This document shows, one piece after another, positions 63,601 to 64,000 of a stretch of DNA of 64,000 nt (position 1 is the first letter of the stretch; the number at the start of each line of letters is the position of its first letter). A program made the position numbers and the translations under genes. This DNA is from Caprimulgus europaeus (lineage: Eukaryota > Chordata > Aves > Caprimulgiformes > Caprimulgidae). The notes below the pieces were generated by a model, which worked only from the letters and a program-made list of their open reading frames with translations, was not told the origin of the DNA and searched no databases. Location: assembly GCA_907165065.1 (NCBI GenBank), contig OU015523.1, forward strand, positions 27,245,834 through 27,309,833, given 5' to 3'.

Positions 63601-63932
63601 GCAATAACTTCCTCTAAAAGAGGGCACTGGAAAAGCGTAACAAGCTTCAGTCCTGAAAACAGGAATACAGACAAGCTATCAAGCTTCAACAAATATTATC
63701 AGTAACAGATGCACTGACAAACTTGCAGCAGCAGCAGAGTGCTAACATCTTAAAGAGCTGTATATTTTATGAGAAATTACTGCAAAGCTGTTTCTAGCAG
63801 CAAAGAAAATAGAAAACAAGAAAGTAGTTTCAAGGGTGTATCATACCTTAGTTCTCAGTGTGGAAAGTAGAAGATTGACAGTAGAAACTTTATCTTCCTT
63901 TATTTCAGAGCGAAGAATATCTGGAATGAAAT
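18401..63932 (-). CDS. URB1: URB1 ribosome biogenesis protein, 34 exons, 5' partial (gene-level span)
   Basis: URB1 (NPA1 homologue) is a nucleolar helical-repeat protein. The yeast homologue works with Npa2, Dbp6, Nop8 and Rsa3 in early 60S particles, and vertebrate URB1 is needed for pre-rRNA 3'-end handling. Thirty-four - strand exons were placed by GT/AG signals. All 33 junctions are in phase, and the sum is 2 + 2073 codons + stop. Recognised segments include [13 protein letters not shown] (exon 3), the large exon 17 with the basic stretch [30 protein letters not shown] (exon 25) and [12 protein letters not shown] (exon 26). Exons 25-30 correspond roughly to the C-terminal conserved domain (NopRA1 type); an N-terminal Npa1 domain should begin before the window and include exons 1-6. 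Residue numbers in the exon entries count from the first full codon seen. About 200 N-terminal residues are outside the window. No frameshift or internal stop was found. Confidence 0.95.
19176..19778 (-). CDS. URB1: URB1 exon 33 of 34 seen (603 nt)
   Basis: GA completes Arg, then [20 protein letters not shown]. It continues through a basic stretch ([10 protein letters not shown]), then [20 protein letters not shown] and a helical part to MTEEDSNKK (residues 1805-2005). The basic run may be a localisation signal (inference). Acceptor tttcttcttacag, donor gtaact. A GGGE run in [13 protein letters not shown] suggests a flexible link. Confidence 0.95.
21431..21672 (-). CDS. URB1: URB1 exon 32 of 34 seen
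   Basis: G completes Arg, then [20 protein letters not shown] and on to YQIKELL, then one base of split Arg (residues 1724-1804). Acceptor tttttgtag, donor gtaagt. Confidence 0.94.
22582..22616. repeat. CAAAA-rich tract
   Basis: Runs of A broken by single C next to the exon 31 donor. Simple sequence. Confidence 0.8.
22621..22797 (-). CDS. URB1: URB1 exon 31 of 34 seen
   Basis: G completes Arg, then [20 protein letters not shown], a basic stretch [16 protein letters not shown], and on to LITLIKHI (residues 1665-1723). Acceptor ttgtttttcag, donor gtaagt; a CAAAA-rich run lies just beyond the donor. Confidence 0.93.
23578..23687 (-). CDS. URB1: URB1 exon 30 of 34 seen
   Basis: Residues 1629-1664, [20 protein letters not shown] to [10 protein letters not shown], ending with AG of a split Arg. 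ILEILQNAA is a recognised URB1 motif. Acceptor tctgtttcag, donor gtaact. Confidence 0.95.
24487..24630 (-). CDS. URB1: URB1 exon 29 of 34 seen
   Basis: Residues 1581-1628 in phase 0, [20 protein letters not shown] to [11 protein letters not shown]. Acceptor atgggttctag, donor gtaaga. Conserved within the C-terminal domain (ILSFF-SPLCDE). Confidence 0.95.
25168..25274 (-). CDS. URB1: URB1 exon 28 of 34 seen
   Basis: AG completes Glu, then [20 protein letters not shown] and on to QLFYSFDFE (residues 1545-1580). EEHMY-KV-RFLLSH matches the vertebrate sequence I remember. Acceptor ctcttcgcag, donor gtaatg. Confidence 0.95.
25445..25685 (+). mobile_element. CR1-like LINE 3' end, old
   Basis: On + the copy includes [18 protein letters not shown], a decayed form of the CR1 C-terminal block, then gcagagggtttagctagagag, and ends near a CR1-type gttatgattctt. 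It lies in the URB1 intron between exons 27 and 28, antisense to the gene. Edges are approximate. Confidence 0.75.
26057..26168 (-). CDS. URB1: URB1 exon 27 of 34 seen
   Basis: Residues 1508-1544, [20 protein letters not shown] to AQQILKP, and then one base of split Glu. Acceptor cttgtgctgcag, donor gtactg (moderate). Confidence 0.94.
26538..26698 (-). CDS. URB1: URB1 exon 26 of 34 seen
   Basis: AG completes Glu, then [20 protein letters not shown] and on to [10 protein letters not shown] (residues 1454-1507). [12 protein letters not shown] is a recognised URB1 motif within the C-terminal domain. Acceptor cttcccacgcag, donor gtaaga. Confidence 0.95.
28814..28830. repeat. Poly-A tract
   Basis: Seventeen A in URB1 intron 25, without a recognised retroelement body beside it. 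Confidence 0.85.
30769..30872. repeat. Imperfect 52-bp tandem duplication
   Basis: Two adjacent copies (30769-30820 and 30821-30872) share the block tttctaagtagctaaatctc exactly and differ at a handful of bases elsewhere. This is a local duplication in a URB1 intron. Confidence 0.85.
31134..31227 (-). CDS. URB1: URB1 exon 25 of 34 seen
   Basis: Residues 1423-1453, [20 protein letters not shown] then [11 protein letters not shown], ending with one base of split Glu. The [14 protein letters not shown] motif is characteristic of URB1 and opens the conserved C-terminal domain region. Acceptor tttgatttcag, donor gtaaag. Confidence 0.95.
31778..31949 (-). CDS. URB1: URB1 exon 24 of 34 seen
   Basis: One base A completes Arg, then [20 protein letters not shown] and on to [10 protein letters not shown] (residues 1365-1422). 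This exon is required to link exon 23 (phase 2) to exon 25 (phase 0), and its sequence resembles human URB1. Acceptor catttaag and donor gtgctt are both below average. The + strand is also open here; that is not supported as coding. Confidence 0.88.
33705..33768 (-). CDS. URB1: URB1 exon 23 of 34 seen (64 nt)
   Basis: Residues 1344-1364, [20 protein letters not shown], and then AG of a split Arg codon. Two of the three frames contain stops, so the phase is unambiguous. Acceptor tttttcag, donor gtaagc. Confidence 0.92.
33860..33970 (-). CDS. URB1: URB1 exon 22 of 34 seen
   Basis: Residues 1307-1343, [20 protein letters not shown] to [11 protein letters not shown]; split codons at both ends. 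Acceptor tgtttatttcag, donor gtaagc. Hydrophobic helical composition. Confidence 0.93.
35720..35913 (-). CDS. URB1: URB1 exon 21 of 34 seen
   Basis: Residues 1242-1306: G completes Lys, then [20 protein letters not shown] to TNIQTR. The acceptor ctaaag at 35914 was chosen over another AG twelve bases further in (gctacag, giving an exon ending at 35901), because the longer form keeps YRYR after Lys as in other vertebrates. Donor gtattt is weak. Confidence 0.88.
36672..36730 (-). CDS. URB1: URB1 exon 20 of 34 seen (59 nt)
   Basis: Smallest exon found: residues 1223-1241, [19 protein letters not shown], ending with AA of a split Lys codon. Acceptor ctacttgcacag, donor gtaagt. The [10 protein letters not shown] motif matches vertebrate URB1 as I remember it. 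Confidence 0.93.
37930..38116 (-). CDS. URB1: URB1 exon 19 of 34 seen
   Basis: Residues 1160-1222. One base T completes Ser, then [20 protein letters not shown] and on to LRLEELL. Acceptor ctttctgcag with a long upstream T run, donor gtgagc. Confidence 0.93.
38315..38516 (-). CDS. URB1: URB1 exon 18 of 34 seen
   Basis: Residues 1093-1159, [20 protein letters not shown] to EKTENGE; two-base split codons at both ends. Acceptor ctcccaacag, donor gtaggc. Confidence 0.92.
39743..40598 (-). CDS. URB1: URB1 exon 17 of 34 seen (856 nt, longest)
   Basis: Residues 808-1092, from [20 protein letters not shown] to YDFTRPSA, plus one base of split Val. A basic stretch, [12 protein letters not shown], could contribute to nuclear or nucleolar localisation (inference). 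It is by far the longest exon seen here. Acceptor tttgttacag, donor gtaaag. Confidence 0.95.
41396..41420. repeat. Short tandem duplication (about 12-bp unit)
   Basis: ggatccctgct is repeated twice with a partial third copy (gatccctgctggatccctgctggatccc). Located in the URB1 intron between exons 16 and 17. Confidence 0.75.
41586..41807 (-). CDS. URB1: URB1 exon 16 of 34 seen
   Basis: Residues 734-807, [20 protein letters not shown], then a hydrophilic, acidic stretch including [17 protein letters not shown], then HRPEAHLL. Acceptor ttttttcacag, donor gtaagc. The acidic stretch is probably a disordered loop. Confidence 0.92.
42339..42563 (-). CDS. URB1: URB1 exon 15 of 34 seen
   Basis: Residues 659-733 in phase 0, [20 protein letters not shown] to [11 protein letters not shown]. 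Acceptor ttttaaacag, donor gtaaga. Helix-forming composition, as expected for a repeat protein of this type. Confidence 0.93.
43101..43297 (-). CDS. URB1: URB1 exon 14 of 34 seen
   Basis: Residues 593-658, [20 protein letters not shown] to [10 protein letters not shown]. Acceptor ttgcttttctag is strong; donor gtatgg is weak but in frame with exon 15. Reading through would add VWNT and stop. Confidence 0.92.
44484..44654 (-). CDS. URB1: URB1 exon 13 of 34 seen
   Basis: Residues 536-592, [20 protein letters not shown] to LQTENGT, with split codons at both ends. Acceptor cacttaatag has a poor pyrimidine tract; donor gtacag. Confidence 0.92.
45402..45540 (-). CDS. URB1: URB1 exon 12 of 34 seen
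   Basis: Residues 490-535, [20 protein letters not shown] to ISIPISHID, then one base of a split Asp codon. Acceptor tttgttaacag, donor gtatgt. Confidence 0.93.
46206..46322 (-). CDS. URB1: URB1 exon 11 of 34 seen
   Basis: Residues 451-489, [20 protein letters not shown] to IQFLER, phase 0 both ends. Acceptor ttttctggacag; donor gtaaca is weaker than most, but the next exon continues the frame only from there. Confidence 0.92.
46323..49608 (-). other. URB1: URB1 intron 10 (between exons 10 and 11), 3.3 kb
   Basis: About 46.68-47.34 kb is richer in G/C and has open frames of 132 and 90 codons on + without recognisable domains. The rest is AT-rich. No exon or repeat could be supported. Confidence 0.6.
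49609..49728 (-). CDS. URB1: URB1 exon 10 of 34 seen
   Basis: Residues 411-450, [20 protein letters not shown] to TKKLIIK; phase 0 at both ends. The acceptor's pyrimidine tract is a run of T (complement of the A run 49735-49751) followed by ccctag. Donor gtgaga. Confidence 0.92.
50970..51082 (-). CDS. URB1: URB1 exon 9 of 34 seen
   Basis: GT completes Gly, then [20 protein letters not shown] and on to FAWFRVT. Covers residues 373-410. Acceptor ccttcaaacctcag, donor gtaaga. Confidence 0.92.
51083..54594 (-). other. URB1: URB1 intron 8 (between exons 8 and 9), 3.5 kb
   Basis: Holds the CR1 copy at 52262-53600 in + orientation. The remainder is AT-rich with no supportable feature. Confidence 0.8.
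52262..53600 (+). mobile_element. CR1 LINE copy, 5'-truncated, broken RT
   Basis: The + frame shows CR1 ORF2 reverse transcriptase. Landmarks are [20 protein letters not shown] and [11 protein letters not shown] (52280-52370), SQHGFMKGR (52430), DFSKAFD (52540), [15 protein letters not shown] (52705), SADDTKMG (52800), and a C-terminal end including [17 protein letters not shown] (53450-53504). The usual FADD motif reads SADD. Frame breaks lie near 52475 and 53006 and many stops follow, so the enzyme cannot be made. The copy ends in the CR1-type terminus aaatgattctattattct at about 53600. It is antisense to URB1 and is the best-preserved element in the window. Confidence 0.92.
54595..54711 (-). 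CDS. URB1: URB1 exon 8 of 34 seen
   Basis: Residues 334-372, [20 protein letters not shown] to DFSKLLK; starts with two bases and ends with one base of split codons. Acceptor tttaggttcag, donor gtatgt. The following intron contains the 1.3-kb antisense CR1 copy. Confidence 0.92.
55724..55874 (-). CDS. URB1: URB1 exon 7 of 34 seen
   Basis: Residues 284-333, [19 protein letters not shown] followed by a hydrophilic region ([15 protein letters not shown]) and AAEQH. Ends with one base of a split Asp codon; donor gtaggc. The charged middle looks like a surface loop or linker. Confidence 0.92.
56517..56690 (-). CDS. URB1: URB1 exon 6 of 34 seen
   Basis: Residues 226-283, [20 protein letters not shown] through [11 protein letters not shown]. 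Acceptor cttcttttag was chosen over a second AG eight bases further in (ttacccag), because only the first keeps the frame. Donor gtacaa is of moderate strength. Confidence 0.9.
57064..57201 (-). CDS. URB1: URB1 exon 5 of 34 seen
   Basis: Residues 180-225 in phase 0 at both ends, from [20 protein letters not shown] to MFTQGLN. Acceptor tttttatttcag, donor gtaagt. Confidence 0.92.
58463..58658 (-). CDS. URB1: URB1 exon 4 of 34 seen
   Basis: One base G completes Lys, then [20 protein letters not shown]. The exon covers residues 114-179 and ends DNMKLLKK before donor gtaaga. Acceptor ccttcaatag has a T-rich tract. The stretch after the junction, [12 protein letters not shown], fits the family. 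Confidence 0.92.
59440..59480. repeat. CAAAA-rich tract
   Basis: Mixed A runs and CAAAA units in the URB1 intron between exons 3 and 4. Simple sequence without an attached element body. Confidence 0.8.
59848..59978 (-). CDS. URB1: URB1 exon 3 of 34 seen
   Basis: Acceptor tttttatag, donor gtaagt. Encodes residues 71-113, [16 protein letters not shown] then [20 protein letters not shown]. The core [13 protein letters not shown] is strongly reminiscent of vertebrate URB1. Ends with AA of a split Lys codon. Confidence 0.92.
61754..61879 (-). CDS. URB1: URB1 exon 2 of 34 seen
   Basis: Residues 29-70, starting [20 protein letters not shown] and including YRWNGITDV. The donor that keeps frame is AAG|gtctgg, a weak site. 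A better-looking gtaatt seven or eight bases on would put a stop right after the junction with the next exon, so the weak site is preferred. Confidence 0.85.
62171..62224. repeat. Perfect 27-bp tandem duplication
   Basis: Two identical 27-bp units (62171-62197, 62198-62224), each starting cagtagcacagccacagacc, sit in the URB1 intron between exons 1 and 2. The lack of any difference suggests a recent duplication or an ongoing length polymorphism. Confidence 0.93.
63847..63932 (-). CDS. URB1: URB1 exon 1 of 34 seen
   Basis: Acceptor cttcttag, donor gtatga. Starts with two bases AT of a split codon and ends in phase 0. Encodes residues 1-28, beginning [18 protein letters not shown] and ending LLSTLRTK. 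This is not the gene's first exon, since it begins with an acceptor; the missing exons lie to the right. Confidence 0.9.
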
Positions 63933-64000
63933 CTAAGAAGACATTTCAAATGTTAAGTGAAAATGTGAAAGCTATTTTCATACTAAAATGCTTCAGGGAA

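Noticed and set aside
18401-63932. H/ACA snoRNA expected in a URB1 intron (I recall SNORA80A in human URB1)
   Set aside because: I looked through several introns on the - strand for two hairpins followed by an H box and ACA but could not place one with confidence. A covariance-model search of the introns would decide.

Overview
This is vertebrate nuclear DNA, almost certainly from a bird and probably a neoavian one. The evidence is CR1 LINE fragments of several ages, a degraded copy of an avian endogenous-retrovirus LTR that I remember as common in neoavian genomes (the species call is inference), compact introns with GT/AG boundaries, and two genes whose vertebrate orthologues are neighbours. 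It contains no bacterial features, CRISPR array or operon.

The layout is a tail-to-tail gene pair. On the + strand, from the left edge to about 12.84 kb, lies the 3' half of MRAP, the melanocortin-2 receptor accessory protein. It has a 100-nt exon with the transmembrane segment (3058-3157), an 8.6-kb intron, and a terminal coding exon (11759-11909) followed by a 3' UTR with AATAAA at 12832. The 5' coding exon is not in the window. On the - strand, from the right edge down to 18.4 kb, lies URB1 (NPA1 homologue), a very large nucleolar protein needed for 60S ribosomal subunit maturation. I traced 34 URB1 coding exons, from 63932 to the stop at 18401. Every junction keeps the reading frame, and the exons sum to 6224 nt, or 2073 residues plus stop. 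Human URB1, as I remember it, has about 2271 residues in 39 exons, so about 200 N-terminal residues and about five exons lie beyond the right edge. MRAP-URB1 in convergent orientation is the arrangement I remember from human chromosome 21q22.1, so this looks like conserved synteny.

The rest is intronic or intergenic. Repeats are an old CR1 (about 3.30-3.96 kb, +), an old CR1 (about 9.74-10.33 kb, -), a CR1 3' end (14.47-14.97 kb, -), an LTR fragment (16.72-16.96 kb), a CR1 3' end (25.44-25.69 kb, +) and a better preserved 1.3-kb CR1 with broken reverse transcriptase (52.26-53.60 kb, +, antisense inside a URB1 intron). There are a few short tandem duplications and homopolymer tracts, and one C-rich tract whose complement could form a G-quadruplex.

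I found no evidence of a new biological system. The points worth a second look are modest: a short Ser/Thr-rich MRAP tail with a glycosylation sequon, a competing in-frame splice acceptor in URB1, several weak donor sites, an antisense open frame across a URB1 exon, and an unassigned intronic block that might be a decayed retrocopy.
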